From: Micromonospora sp. WMMD980
GTDB taxonomy: Bacteria > Actinomycetota > Actinomycetes > Mycobacteriales > Micromonosporaceae
NCBI RefSeq assembly: GCF_029626035.1
Contig: NZ_JARUBE010000003.1
Location: 4,154,001 to 4,218,000 of the forward strand
Direction of reading: 5' to 3'
Length of the DNA: 64,000 bases
Positions within the stretch are counted from its first letter, which is position 1; every line of letters starts with the position of its first letter. Positions 34,371 through 42,397 of the stretch are shown here, piece by piece. The notes under the pieces were generated by a model. The model saw only the letters and a list, made by a program, of their open reading frames with translations, was not told the DNA's origin and made no database searches. The translations under genes were made by a program, and so were the position numbers.

Positions 34371-35617
34371 CCGCTCTCCTCCCGGGGCGCCGGCAGGGTG
34401 GCCCGGACCCGCCAGCGCTCCCCGTCCGGGCCGGCGTCGAGCCGCCCGCCGAGCAGCAGCACCCGTTCCCGCATGCCGTCCAGCCCGCGCCCGCCACCGG
34501 TCGCCCGGGCGCCGCCACGCACGGCGTTGACCAGCTCGATCTCCAACCCCTCCGGGGGTACGCCGACCCGCAGCGTCACCGGCCCCCGGCCGTGTCGGGC
34601 CGCGTTGGTCAGCCCCTCCTGCACGATGCGGTAGCCCTCGCGGGACACCACCGCGGGCAGCGCGTCCAGCGGACCGCCGACCCGGGAGTCGACCGCCAGC
34701 CCGGCGGCCCGGGCGGCGGTGACCAGCCCGTCCAGCCCGGCCAGGGTGGGTTGCGGCGCGGTGGGCGCCGGCCGCCGCCCGGCGTCGCCGTCGCGGAGCA
34801 GCCCGAGCACCTGGTCGAGGTCGTCCATGGCCCGCCTGCTGGTCTCCTCGATGGCCCGCAGCGCCCGCCTGGTGAACTCGGGGTCGGTGTCGAGCAACTC
34901 CCGCGCGGCCCCGGCCTGGAGCGTCGCCACGGTCAGCGCGTGTCCCACCGAGTCGTGCAGCTCCCGGGCCAGCCGGTTGCGCTCGGCCAGCCGCACGGCG
35001 CGGGCCTCCAGCGCGGCGATCCGCTCGGCCTGGGCCGGGCCGAGCAGCACCGGCGCCATCGAGGCGGCGAGCGCGCCCAGCCCGGCCACCGCGTAGCCGA
35101 GCGCGACGAGCACGACCATCCCGGCCAGCCCGGCCGGCACCGGGCGGGCCGGGTCGAGCGGGCCGAACCGCTCGCCCGGCCCGGCCCCGGTGTCGATCCC
35201 GGTCAACCCGACGAGGAACACGAGCGCCATCGGGAACGCGCTGATCGCGGCGAACAGCACCGCCGCGCCGGTGCCCAGGTGCATGGCGATCCAGAGCGCG
35301 GACCGCAGCCGGGTCTCCCGGTCGACGCGGTGACCCGGCAGCGGCTCCGGCAGGTCGACCGCGAGCAACGCCCGGGCGGCGGCGATCTCCAACGCCCGGC
35401 TGCCGGCCAGGAACACCGGCACCACGGCCAGCCCGGCGCCGACCAGCAGCAGCCCGAACCCGAGCGGCCGTGGCACCTCAGTGCTGGTCAGCAACTGCGC
35501 GAACGCGACGGCCAGCAGCACGTAGGGCAGCGCGAGCACGCCGCCGAGGAGCAGGAACACGGCACGTCGCCAGGTGCTGCCGCGCACCAGCGGCGCGAAC
35601 ACCACCCGGACCGTCAT
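34367..35617 (-). CDS. sensor histidine kinase, NarL/DesK-type
   Basis: A 416-residue kinase with about four to five N-terminal membrane helices and no large extracellular sensor loop, then the dimerisation/phospho-acceptor helix [18 protein letters not shown] (His about 232) and a C-terminal HATPase with NAARHGRG and [12 protein letters not shown]. It partners the response regulator encoded next with a 4-bp overlap. Such short-loop sensors detect membrane or envelope state; the stimulus is unknown. Start ATG 35617. Confidence 0.92.
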   Translation of the reverse strand: MTVRVVFAPLVRGSTWRRAVFLLLGGVLALPYVLLAVAFAQLLTSTEVPRPLGFGLLLVGAGLAVVPVFLAGSRALEIAAARALLAVDLPEPLPGHRVDRETRLRSALWIAMHLGTGAAVLFAAISAFPMALVFLVGLTGIDTGAGPGERFGPLDPARPVPAGLAGMVVLVALGYAVAGLGALAASMAPVLLGPAQAERIAALEARAVRLAERNRLARELHDSVGHALTVATLQAGAARELLDTDPEFTRRALRAIEETSRRAMDDLDQVLGLLRDGDAGRRPAPTAPQPTLAGLDGLVTAARAAGLAVDSRVGGPLDALPAVVSREGYRIVQEGLTNAARHGRGPVTLRVGVPPEGLEIELVNAVRGGARATGGGRGLDGMRERVLLLGGRLDAGPDGERWRVRATLPAPREESG

Positions 35618-35677
35618 CCGGTCATTGTCCCGCCGCCACCGGCCGCGCGACTCCCCCGCGCCGGGGAGATCGGCCGA

Positions 35678-36175
35678 TCAGCGGTGCTCGCGCACGTAAC
35701 CCTGCGGGTCCTTGTCGCGGAACGGCAGGTCCCGGCCGTTCTTGTGCTCGCCGTAGAACGTCAGCCAGCGCGCCCCCAGCTCGGCCCGCAACTCCACGCT
35801 CGCGTGCCGGCGGAAGTCGGGCAGCGCCTCGTCCTCCTCCTCGGCCAGGTGCTCACTGTTCTCCTTGCGCGCCTCACCCACGGCCGCCCACCAGGCGTCC
35901 GAGCCGACCTCGTGCAGCTTGGCCTCGGCGATCGCGTCGCGGATCTTGTTGTGGTCGCCGATCGCGTCGGCGGTCTCGTCCTCGCCGTCGTCGCCGTGCT
36001 TCACCAGGTGCGGATAGAGGATCGCCTCCTCCGCCTCGGCGTGGATGTCCAGGTGCAGGGCGAGCGCCTCCCAGACCGCCAGCATCTCGGCCGGGTCGCG
36101 CGCGTCGTCGAGTCGGGCGAAGCCGCGCCGGAAGGCGGCGTGGTCGTCGAGGATCAGTGCGGTGATGTCGTCCAT
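35678..36175 (-). CDS. hemerythrin HHE-domain protein
   Basis: A 165-residue HHE cation-binding protein. Helical segments carry the iron ligands: DDHAAFRRGF (His), HLDIHAEAEEAILYPHL (His, Glu, His), GDHNKIRDA (His) and ENSEHLAEEEDEALPDF (His, Glu). Expected to bind a di-iron centre and O2, NO or act in iron/redox handling. The aldo/keto reductase gene ends 4 bp upstream on the same strand, so they are probably one operon. Confidence 0.9.
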   Translation of the reverse strand: MDDITALILDDHAAFRRGFARLDDARDPAEMLAVWEALALHLDIHAEAEEAILYPHLVKHGDDGEDETADAIGDHNKIRDAIAEAKLHEVGSDAWWAAVGEARKENSEHLAEEEDEALPDFRRHASVELRAELGARWLTFYGEHKNGRDLPFRDKDPQGYVREHR

Positions 36176-36179
36176 GCGG

Positions 36180-37151
36180 TCACTTCTTTCCCAGTCGGGC
36201 GCGGATCATCCGGGGCACCGCGGCCAGGCCGGTGACCGGCCGGAACGCGTGCGCGGCGGCGACCAGCGCGGCGTACTCGTCGTCGGTGAGGTCGATGTCG
36301 GCGGCGGCGGCGTTGCGTTCCATCTGCTCCACCCCGGACGCGCCGGGGATCGCCACCACGTTCGGGTGCCGCAGCACGTAGGCGAGCGCGATCTGGCTGG
36401 GCGTGGCGTCGTGCGCGTCGGCCACCTCGCGCAGGGTGGCGACCAGCTCGGTGCCGCGTGCCAGGTTCTCCGGCAGGAAGTACGGGTTGGCCCGGCGCAC
36501 CGCCCCGGCCGGCGGGTTGGTGGCGTCGTAGCGGCCGGAGAGGAACCCCTGCGCCAACGGGCTGTAGGCGATGACGATCCGGCCGGCCTGTTCCGCGTAC
36601 GGGATCAGATCGCCTTCGGGGCCGCGGTCGATCATGCTGTAGCGGACCTGGTTGCTCAGCACCCGGCGGCCCAGCGCGGCCTCGGCGAACCGCCACCGGC
36701 GCAGGTCGTAGTTGCTGACCCCGACCTCGCCGACCAGCCCGACGTCCTGCAACGAGCGCATGCCGCGCATGGTGGTGGTGTCGGCGACCACCGGGTTCGC
36801 CTGGTGCACCTGGTAGAGGTCGATGCCGTCGACGCCGAGCCGGGCCGCGGAGGCGACCGCCCGCTGCTGCACCACCGGGGCGACCGGGAGCAGCGGGAAG
36901 ATCTTGCTGGCCACCACCACCTTGCCCCGGTCGTCACCGAGCGCCGCGCCGAGGATCCGTTCGCTGCGGCCGAAGCCGTACAGCTCGGCGGTGTCGAAGA
37001 GGGTGACCCCGAGGTCGAGCGCCCGCCGCACGATCTCGGCCGCCCGGCGCTCGTAGTCGGGGCCGTAGCCCCACTCCCGGGAACCGAACTGCCACGTGCC
37101 GAGGCCGATCTTGGAGATGGGCTTGGGGGTGTCGAGCCGCACGAAACGCAT
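36180..37151 (-). CDS. aldo/keto reductase
   Basis: A 323-residue (beta/alpha)8 NADPH-dependent reductase. The catalytic tetrad is visible as Asp in LFDTAELYG (with Tyr), Lys in VVVASKIFP and His in DLYQVHQANP; the C-terminal NADP-binding segment is VVAIPGASGVEQMERNAAA. Substrate unknown. It lies directly upstream of the hemerythrin-like gene. Sixty-five bp away on the other strand begins a second aldo/keto reductase gene, which is the one interrupted by the island. Confidence 0.9.
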   Translation of the reverse strand: MRFVRLDTPKPISKIGLGTWQFGSREWGYGPDYERRAAEIVRRALDLGVTLFDTAELYGFGRSERILGAALGDDRGKVVVASKIFPLLPVAPVVQQRAVASAARLGVDGIDLYQVHQANPVVADTTTMRGMRSLQDVGLVGEVGVSNYDLRRWRFAEAALGRRVLSNQVRYSMIDRGPEGDLIPYAEQAGRIVIAYSPLAQGFLSGRYDATNPPAGAVRRANPYFLPENLARGTELVATLREVADAHDATPSQIALAYVLRHPNVVAIPGASGVEQMERNAAAADIDLTDDEYAALVAAAHAFRPVTGLAAVPRMIRARLGKK

Positions 37152-37216
37152 GTCGACGACGCTACCCGCGCCGGTGGCACCGCACGCCTGTTCGCCGGGC
37201 GCGGCAGAATGATCGG

Positions 37217-37255
37217 GTGGCCTACCTCGCCAGCGACGACCGTTACGACTCGATG
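37217..37255 (+). pseudogene. 5' fragment of a second aldo/keto reductase gene (YghZ-like)
   Basis: From GTG 37217 the frame reads VAYLASDDRYDSM, which is the family's usual opening (MTYLASxDRYDSMxYRRCGRSGL). Homology stops after codon 13: the next codons (His, Val, Ser, Val, Glu) do not belong, and the frame hits TGA at 37295. The rest of the gene resumes at about 41552, 4.3 kb away. The gene was clearly interrupted by the DNA between. Confidence 0.8.
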
Positions 37256-37259
37256 CACG

Positions 37260-37367
37260 TTTCCGTGGAATGCCGCAAGTTTCGTCAGTTCTGGTGAGTA
37301 TACCTAGCGAGGGAGAGAGAACTAAGAACTAACCGGGGATGACGGAACTTCGTCAGTTCCACGGAAA
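37260..37367. repeat. compound inverted and direct repeats at the left island end
   Basis: TTTCCGTGGAA (37260-37270) recurs inverted as TTCCACGGAAA (37357-37367), and TTCGTCAGTTC is directly repeated at 37281-37291 and 37349-37359. The arrangement starts within a few bases of the point where reductase homology stops, as expected for a recombinase site. The rest of the stretch to 37567 contains only a GC-rich stem-loop near 37455-37510. Confidence 0.6.
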
Positions 37368-37567
37368 ACCATCACTCGCTTTTGCCACGCCTCTGCCCCG
37401 GCGCTGCCCCCGGCGTCGTTCAGCGGCGGCACCCGCTCACCCGGCGCGTGTAAACAGGCCCGCCCCAGGTCGTCCCTCACGGGGGAAGGAGACGGCCCCA
37501 GGGCGGGCGGCTCAGGTGGCGCGGGTCGGTGTCAACGTGGCGCGAGGCTGGGTGCCATGCTGGCGGT

Positions 37568-37822
37568 ATGAGCGAGCTAACCCGGGAAGAGCTGCTTACG
37601 CTGCTTCAACTGGTGGTGCGACTTCAAGGTGAGGTGATGCTGAAGCTTCTGGGGGACGGGTCCGTCCGCCACCTCGCCAACTCCTTTGACGGCTTCGACG
37701 AGCTGCCGTCGGCGGAATCGGACTCTGCCCGGTTGATTCAGGGGCTAGAGCGCTTGGGCCCCCGCTTGCGGCTGGCGCTGGGGGAGATCGTGCACCCCGA
37801 CGAGGCCCGGCCGCTGACGTGA
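37568..37822 (+). CDS. small hypothetical protein of the island
   Basis: An 84-residue, acidic, helical protein (MSELTREELLTLLQLVVRLQ, then ERLGPRLRLALGEIVHPDEA). Codon use is plausible but less GC-biased than in the flanks (for example CTTACGCTGCTTCAA). No family recognised. The ribosome-binding site is weak. It is the first gene in the island. Confidence 0.5.
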   Translation: MSELTREELLTLLQLVVRLQGEVMLKLLGDGSVRHLANSFDGFDELPSAESDSARLIQGLERLGPRLRLALGEIVHPDEARPLT

Positions 37823-37849
37823 CCGAGCCTCGCTGCGCGCTAGCGGGGG

Positions 37850-38425
37850 TTACCGCTGGCGAAGTCCTCCGCCCCCGCCCGAGGCGGACAGGGTCACGCA
37901 GGCGTAGTGGCTGGCGGTCACCTTGGCCGTGTTCCCGTTGGACGAGACATAGTAGTAGGCGAAGCCGATCGTGTCCACGCAGTACTTCACGGTGCTGGTG
38001 GCGGGCCACCGCACGCCGTAGCTCGGGCCGGTCCGGTCGCAACTGGTGATCGGACCGGTTGCGCCCGTGCCGGAGTTGCTGCCGGTCTTGACGATCGATC
38101 CGCCGTTGTCGCGGATCTTCCACTCCAGGTTGAGCTTCCGGTACGCCCGGTTGCTGGTCGCCCACCCGCTCGACAGGCCGGTCGTGTAGACCGTGGCGTC
38201 GCAGATCTTCACGCCGCTCTGGACGGCGCAGATGGGGGTGCCCTGGTAGATCGTGCCGCGCACGTTGCCAGCGGCGGGCGGCGGCCAGGTGGAGAACGAC
38301 GACGGCTTGACGGCGGCCCCGGCCGATCCGGTCATCAGCGCCAGTGCCGCGATGCAGACGGCCATCCCGGTGACGGCGGCCCGCATCAGTCGCGCGAAGG
38401 TGCGGGGTGTGCTGCAGGGGTGCAT
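37850..38425 (-). CDS. secreted protein of unknown function
   Basis: A 191-residue protein with a signal peptide (LMRAAVTGMAVCIAALALMTG, cleavage near AGAAV at about 38) and a mature beta-rich region with six cysteines (for example ICAVQSGVKICDATVY and SHYACVTLSA), likely disulfide-bonded. It ends in a Gly-rich tail. Unrecognised. AAGGGC lies before ATG 38425. It is intact, unlike most longer genes of the island. Confidence 0.65.
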   Translation of the reverse strand: MHPCSTPRTFARLMRAAVTGMAVCIAALALMTGSAGAAVKPSSFSTWPPPAAGNVRGTIYQGTPICAVQSGVKICDATVYTTGLSSGWATSNRAYRKLNLEWKIRDNGGSIVKTGSNSGTGATGPITSCDRTGPSYGVRWPATSTVKYCVDTIGFAYYYVSSNGNTAKVTASHYACVTLSASGGGGGLRQR

Positions 38426-38581
38426 AGAAAGCCCTTCTGTGCTCTCGCTGCGGATGGGGGATTCCTTATTCGCGTTGCGTGCTGGTAGGGCCTAAGGCGT
38501 GTGCGGCAAGGTCGTCTCCGTCCGATAGCGGGGGCCGGTTCGGCGTGCGGCCGGCGGACGGGAACGGCAGCATCGACGAGA

Positions 38582-38818
38582 TCACCACCGGCCCCCGTTC
38601 GCGCGGAACGTCTGGGCCGGCGTCAGGTTGCCGACCCGGCCCGGGGCCATCACGGGAAGATCGTCGGCCGGCTCGGTGGCCGTCGGGTAGCCATGGCTCG
38701 GGACAGTCATGGTCGGGAAGACCTCAGTCGGAGCGGTAGCCCACGCCGGGCGCTGCGGTACCGGGCGCGGGCCGGGCTTCGGCGAATCGGGGTCACAGCG
38801 CCACAACCGGAGTCGCAT
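38582..38818 (-). CDS. small hypothetical protein divergent from the XRE regulator
   Basis: A 78-residue Pro-rich protein (MRLRLWRCDPDSPKPGPRP...) with no recognised domain. Support comes from AAGGAG nine bases before ATG 38818 and its position divergent from the XRE gene, as small proteins often are in actinomycete islands. The 38426-38581 gap beyond it holds nothing obvious. Confidence 0.5.
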   Translation of the reverse strand: MRLRLWRCDPDSPKPGPRPVPQRPAWATAPTEVFPTMTVPSHGYPTATEPADDLPVMAPGRVGNLTPAQTFRANGGRW

Positions 38819-38949
38819 GGTGGTGTCTCCTTCGCGGTGGCCTTATGTGGGGCCGCTCCGCTGACCCTCGGAGCGGCCCCGATACGTACACGATCGCCGG
38901 GCTACTCACCTCCACCGGCCGCGCCGTCTACAGAGCACCTGCCGGAGGG

Positions 38950-38979
38950 TTGCCGTCCAAACACACTCCGTAAGACAAT
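38950..38979 (+). promoter_or_regulatory. possible promoter of the XRE-DUF397 pair
   Basis: TTGCCG (38950-38955) and GACAAT (38974-38979) are separated by 18 bp, giving a start about 35 bp before the ATG at 39020. Found by eye; weak -35. Confidence 0.3.
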
Positions 38980-39019
38980 GTCTTTCGGGCATCTGGTTTG
39001 GGACGGAATTGAGCCCGCA

Positions 39020-39788
39020 ATGAATCACTCGTTCGTCGCAGCGACGACCGAGACAGGGCAGATACCCGAAAGCCTCGCAGCTCAGCTCGCCGTAGACCCG
39101 AAGACGGTCGCCCGCTGGGCAAACCCAGGACACATCCCGCAGAGTCGGCACCGCGCGAAGGTCGCTCAGGCTTTGGGGCGGGAGGTTCCCGACCTCTGGC
39201 CGGATGTCCAGAAGCGACGCGAGTCGGTGTGGTTCCGGCCATGGACCGAGCACGAACGCGACGCGCTCACCCTGCGGTGGTTCGAGCTGGCATGGGTACC
39301 CGGCCTCCTTCAGACCGAGGCACACGCGCGGGCCACCCTCGCGGGCGAAACGCTGACCGGCGAGGGAGGTCGACCGGCTGGTCTCCGCGCGCATCGGCCG
39401 CCAGTCCGTCCTACGCCGCGAACGCTCGCCCCTGCTGACCGCCGTTATGGACCAGGGGGTCCTTCACCGGACGGCCGGCGGGGACCGGGCCATGATGCGG
39501 GCCCAGTGCGACTACCTCGCCGAGTGCGCCGAGCTGCCATCGGTGCAGATTCTCATCGTGCCGTCGTCCGTCGGCATGTACGCGGGCCTGGGTGGGGCGT
39601 TCATCCTGGCTGACCTGCCCGACGGTTCGCGGATGGCGCACGTAGACGGCCAGGCCAGCGCGCAAATCATCGACGCGAAGGCGGAAATTGCTACCCTTGA
39701 CCGGCGGTGGTCCCGTATCACTGGAGACGCGCTTCCGCGAGCGCTGTCACTAGAACTCATCAGGAAAGCGGCCGAAGCATGGACGTGA
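39020..39788 (+). pseudogene. XRE/DUF5753 family regulator, frameshifted
   Basis: Two frames join into a normal helix-turn-helix plus DUF5753 protein of about 255 residues. The first frame gives the DNA-binding part (LAAQLAVDPKTVARWANPGHIPQ) and the DUF5753 start (FELAWVPGLLQTEAHARATLAG). At the GGG run 39364-39366 one extra G shifts the frame; removing it restores EEVDRLVSARIGRQSVLRRE and the second frame runs to 39788 with TAGGDRAMMRAQCDYLAE and IPSSVGMYAGLGGAF-like motifs. DUF5753 regulators pair with DUF397 proteins, as here: the next start lies inside this gene's end. Confidence 0.75.
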
Positions 39789-39979
39789 CCGGCGCGCAGT
39801 GGTGCAAGAGCACGAAGAGCGGCAACAACGGCGGTGCGTGCGTGGAGGTCGCCGACAACCTTTCCGGTGTCGTCCTGGTTCGTGACACCAAGGACCGCGA
39901 GGGCGGAACGCTCGCCTTCCCGCCGTCCGTGTGGGCGAGCCTCGTCAGCATGGCGAAGGAGATCGGCCCGCTCGGCTGA
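39779..39979 (+). CDS. DUF397 domain protein
   Basis: A 66-residue DUF397 protein: WCKSTKSGNNGGACVEVADN, VLVRDTKDREGGTLAFPPSVWASLV. These small proteins are encoded beside XRE/DUF5753 regulators throughout actinomycetes (WhiJ-like systems) and probably modulate them. Start ATG 39779 overlaps the regulator's 3' end by 10 bp. A hairpin terminator follows at 39994-40019. The gene itself is intact. Confidence 0.88.
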   Translation: MDVTGAQWCKSTKSGNNGGACVEVADNLSGVVLVRDTKDREGGTLAFPPSVWASLVSMAKEIGPLG

Positions 39980-39993
39980 CTCACGTACGGCAG

Positions 39994-40019
39994 GAGCCCC
40001 GGCGATTCGCTCGGGGCTC
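39994..40019 (+). terminator. hairpin terminator after DUF397 gene
   Basis: GAGCCCCG pairs with CGGGGCTC around an internal GCG/CGC stem; no long T-run follows. Confidence 0.6.
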
Positions 40020-40028
40020 TCGCGTGGG

Positions 40029-40157
40029 TCAACGGTTGAGCAGCGACCGCCAGGCGGCGAAGCCGGCATCATCGGGCCGCAGCACTTCATAGCCGGCGGG
40101 CACCGGGCCGTCCGGCGTCAGGGTCATCCGGCGGACCAGGATTGACCCGTCCGGCAT
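40029..40157 (-). CDS. short conserved-looking ORF, possibly a gene fragment
   Basis: A 42-codon frame (MPDGSILVRRMTLTPDGPVP...) with protein-like composition, convergent with the DUF397 gene. A different frame just upstream begins MPYQEQPVAAARPDP at 40208, and a single-base indel near 40160 would join them, so this may be the 3' part of another frameshifted island gene. Confidence 0.3.
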   Translation of the reverse strand: MPDGSILVRRMTLTPDGPVPAGYEVLRPDDAGFAAWRSLLNR

Positions 40158-40254
40158 CCGGCGCGGGGATCGGGCCGGGCGGCGGCCACGGGTTGCTCTT
40201 GGTAGGGCATGGGCGGAACTCCGGGGTGTCGGGCGTATCGGTACGGTACCCAGC

Positions 40255-40365
40255 ATGGGTTCTCTCAGGCCGTGGCATGTTGCCACGCTTTGCTGTCTCG
40301 TCTCGTCCGCCGCGCTCATTGGCGGCGTGCTCTGGCTGCTGGCTAAGCGGAGGAACCGCGGATAG
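40255..40365 (+). CDS. 36-residue single-helix membrane protein
   Basis: ATG 40255 to TAG 40363-40365 encodes MGSLRPWHVATLCCLVSSAA followed by a hydrophobic run and a basic KRRNRG tail, a typical small membrane protein. Similar tiny proteins occur in actinomycete integrative elements. No good ribosome-binding site; recognition is by composition only. Confidence 0.4.
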   Translation: MGSLRPWHVATLCCLVSSAALIGGVLWLLAKRRNRG

Positions 40366-40407
40366 CCGGGGCCGACCGGTGACGTTCCGGCCGACCCCGG
40401 CGGGCGG

Positions 40408-40557
40408 TCAAGCGGTGGCCGGGGCGGCGGCCATGGCCGGGCGGATCGCGGCCAGGTGCCGGCGGGCAAGCTCCCGCATGTGGTCGTAGCTGCCGACGGC
40501 GGCGATGACGGTTACGGCCACCGTCCCGGCCAGCGAGGCGACGCGGCGGGCGTTCAC
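40408..40557 (-). pseudogene. DUF2637-like N-terminal fragment
   Basis: A 49-codon frame from GTG 40557, overlapping the stop of the HTH gene, reads as one membrane helix followed by SYDHMRELARRH, which resembles the start of DUF2637 (Spd-like) membrane proteins of actinomycete plasmids and integrative elements. Those proteins are much longer, so this would be a truncated remnant. Confidence 0.35.
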
Positions 40558-41180
40558 AGGTCACCGGCCAGCGCTTCGGAGCGGCAGGGGCCGCAGTTGC
40601 CGGCAGGGGATCCCCGGTGCCGCGCACAGTGCGCGGCGGTGGGGTTGGGGGAAGGGCTGCGCCGCGATGCGAGCGCTTGCCCTCTTGGTTATTGATGGGC
40701 AAGGACGGTTCGTAGGACGGGGGCGTCCGGCCGCTCGGTCGTGTACGTCCGGTCGCTCGGTCGCCTACGTCCGCCCCCGCCCGGTGCTGTAGCGGGAGGA
40801 CGCGGCCGTACGGTCGGTTATCCACAGGCTCCGGCGTCTCGGTCGGGCGGCCCGACTGCGGCTCCGCGAACGGGTCGAGCGCGCCGGGAAGCGGCCGACG
40901 GCGCTCCGTCGCCAGGTCATAGACAACGGGCCGGCGGTCCGCCGTGTGCCGCTGGTCGCCGCGCCGGATCAGGCCGAGCCGTAGCAGCTCGTCCAGGTCA
41001 CGCCGGGCCGACCGGACCGACCGGACCGACTTGCGGGCGTATTGCGCAAGACGCTCCTGAGACGGGAACGCCGCGCGGCCGTTGGCGTGCGCGTGGTTAG
41101 CGAGGCGATCAGCACCGCGAGGCACTGCGGCGGCACGTCGGGGCGTCACTGAGCGCCCACGACACAGCTTCGATGCTCAT
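40554..41180 (-). pseudogene. plasmid-type helix-turn-helix protein with three frameshifts
   Basis: From ATG 41180 the pieces MSIEAVSWALSDAP, DVPPQCLAVLIAS and NHAHANGRAAFPSQERLAQYARKSVRSVR lie in three successive frames and together match the start of the HTH proteins encoded in actinomycete integrative elements. Breaks are near 41138-41141 and 41100-41102 (one base missing each). The long middle frame is intact (LRLGLIRRGDQRHTADRRPVVYDLA). A third shift near 40631-40642 is needed to reach a Cys-rich end (HRGSPAGNCGPCRSEALAGDL) and its stop at 40554. Confidence 0.6.
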
Positions 41181-41466
41181 CAGGCAGCCGCCCCGGCGAA
41201 CACCTCGGCCAGGGCCACCACCGGCACACCGGCATACGCGGCGGCGACCGGTTCGGCCAGCGCCGAGCAGTCGCCAACTGTGACGACCAGCTCAGCGGCG
41301 TACACCGCCGCACGATCGGCGGCCATCGCGTCGAGCAGCCCGTAGCGTCCAGCCCGGCGGACGGGGTCGCGGTGGTCACGGCACAGCCGGCGGCTGTCAG
41401 CAGGGCGGCGGCGCTGTTCAGCGCGGCGGAACGGTCAGCGGCGGCGCACAGGCACCATGTGGTCAC
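41180..41466 (-). pseudogene. frameshifted hypothetical gene of the island
   Basis: GTG 41466 starts a frame reading VTTWCLCAAADRSAALNSAA; near 41345-41347 one base appears missing, and the protein continues in another frame as RYGLLDAMAADRAAVYAAEL and VVTVGDCSALAEPVAAAYAG up to a TGA that overlaps the ATG of the HTH gene (TGATG). The reconstructed ~96 residues look like an alpha/beta fold reminiscent of nucleoside-deoxyribosyltransferase-like proteins, but I do not recognise it with confidence. Confidence 0.45.
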
Positions 41467-41551
41467 TGGTCGGGGGCTCCGTCCCGATCTGCGGCCCCGG
41501 CGGTGGTAGGACACCCCGGGGCCGAACCGTCGGCGAGGCCGAAACTAGGTT

Positions 41552-42358
41552 CACTACGGCTTGCCGCCGGGCGCGGCGGAGGAGGCGTTCGGCCGGCTAC
41601 TCGCCACCGACCTCAAGGCCCACCGGGACGAGCTGGTGGTGTCCAGCAAGGCCGGCTACCTGATGTGGCCCGGCCCGTACGGCGAGTGGGGCTCCCGGAA
41701 GTACCTCATCTCGTCGCTGGACCAGTCGCAGCGCCGGCTGGGTCTGGACCACGTCGACATCTTCTACTCGCACCGGTTCGACCCGGACCCGCCGCTCGAG
41801 GAGACGATGGGCGCGCTGGACACCATCGTCCGCTCGGGGCGGGCGCTCTACGTCGGCATCTCGAACTACGACTCGGAGCAGACGCTGCGGGCCGCCGAAA
41901 TCCTCCGCGACCTGGGCACGCCGCTGCTGATCAACCAGCCGTCGTACTCGATGCTCAACCGCTGGACCGAGGCCGACGGGCTGCGGGACACGCTGGCGCG
42001 GGTCGGCGCCGGCTGCATCGCCTTCAGCCCGCTGGCCCAGGGTCTGCTCACCGACCGCTACCTGGGTGGCATCCCGGCCGACTCGCGCGTGCGCACCAGC
42101 GCCTTCCTCAACGAGAGCGACCTGGACGAGGCGACCATGGCGACCATCCGCGCGCTCGCCGAGGTGGCCCGCCGGCGGGGGCAGACGCTGGCGCAGCTCG
42201 CCCTGGTGTGGGCACTGCGGAACCCGCGGATGACCAGCCTGATCATCGGCGCGAGCAGCGTCGCCCAGTTGGCGGGAAACGTCGCCGCGCTGGACGGTCT
42301 GGACCTGGCCGGCGAGGACCTGGCCGAGATCGACCAGATTCTCGCCGGAGCGCGGTGA
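41552..42358 (+). pseudogene. 3' part of the interrupted aldo/keto reductase gene (YghZ-like)
   Basis: About 268 residues of an AKR14-like reductase from HYGLPPGAAEEAFGRLLATD to the stop at 42356. It retains the Lys (VVSSKAGYLMWPGPYG), His (VDIFYSHRFDPDPPLEETMG), LINQPSYSMLNRW, IAFSPLAQGLLTDRYL and the NADP-binding LIIGASSVAQL. It lacks the N-terminal strands with the catalytic Asp and part of the Tyr region, whose first 13 codons are at 37217. An internal start cannot yield an active enzyme. Family members reduce glyceraldehyde phosphate or methylglyoxal-like aldehydes. Confidence 0.8.
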
Positions 42359-42397
42359 CGGCCCCGCCGGTCGACCGCGTCGACCGGGCAGCCGGCC

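Larger units (their letters stand above)
37256..41551. mobile_element. decayed integrative element inside an aldo/keto reductase gene
   Basis: Homology to the split reductase gene ends at about 37256 and resumes at about 41552. The insert holds genes typical of actinomycete integrative elements: a DUF5753/XRE regulator with a DUF397 protein, a HTH gene of the plasmid type, a DUF2637-like fragment, small membrane proteins and a secreted protein. No integrase, relaxase, FtsK/TraB or replication initiator is present. Base use is less extreme than in the flanks. Several genes are frameshifted. About 50 reductase codons are missing, so the insertion was accompanied or followed by a deletion. Confidence 0.7.

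Noticed and set aside
37256-41551. Considered whether the insert was a prophage
   Set aside because: No phage structural, lysis or packaging gene is seen; XRE/DUF397 and plasmid-type HTH genes fit an integrative element better.
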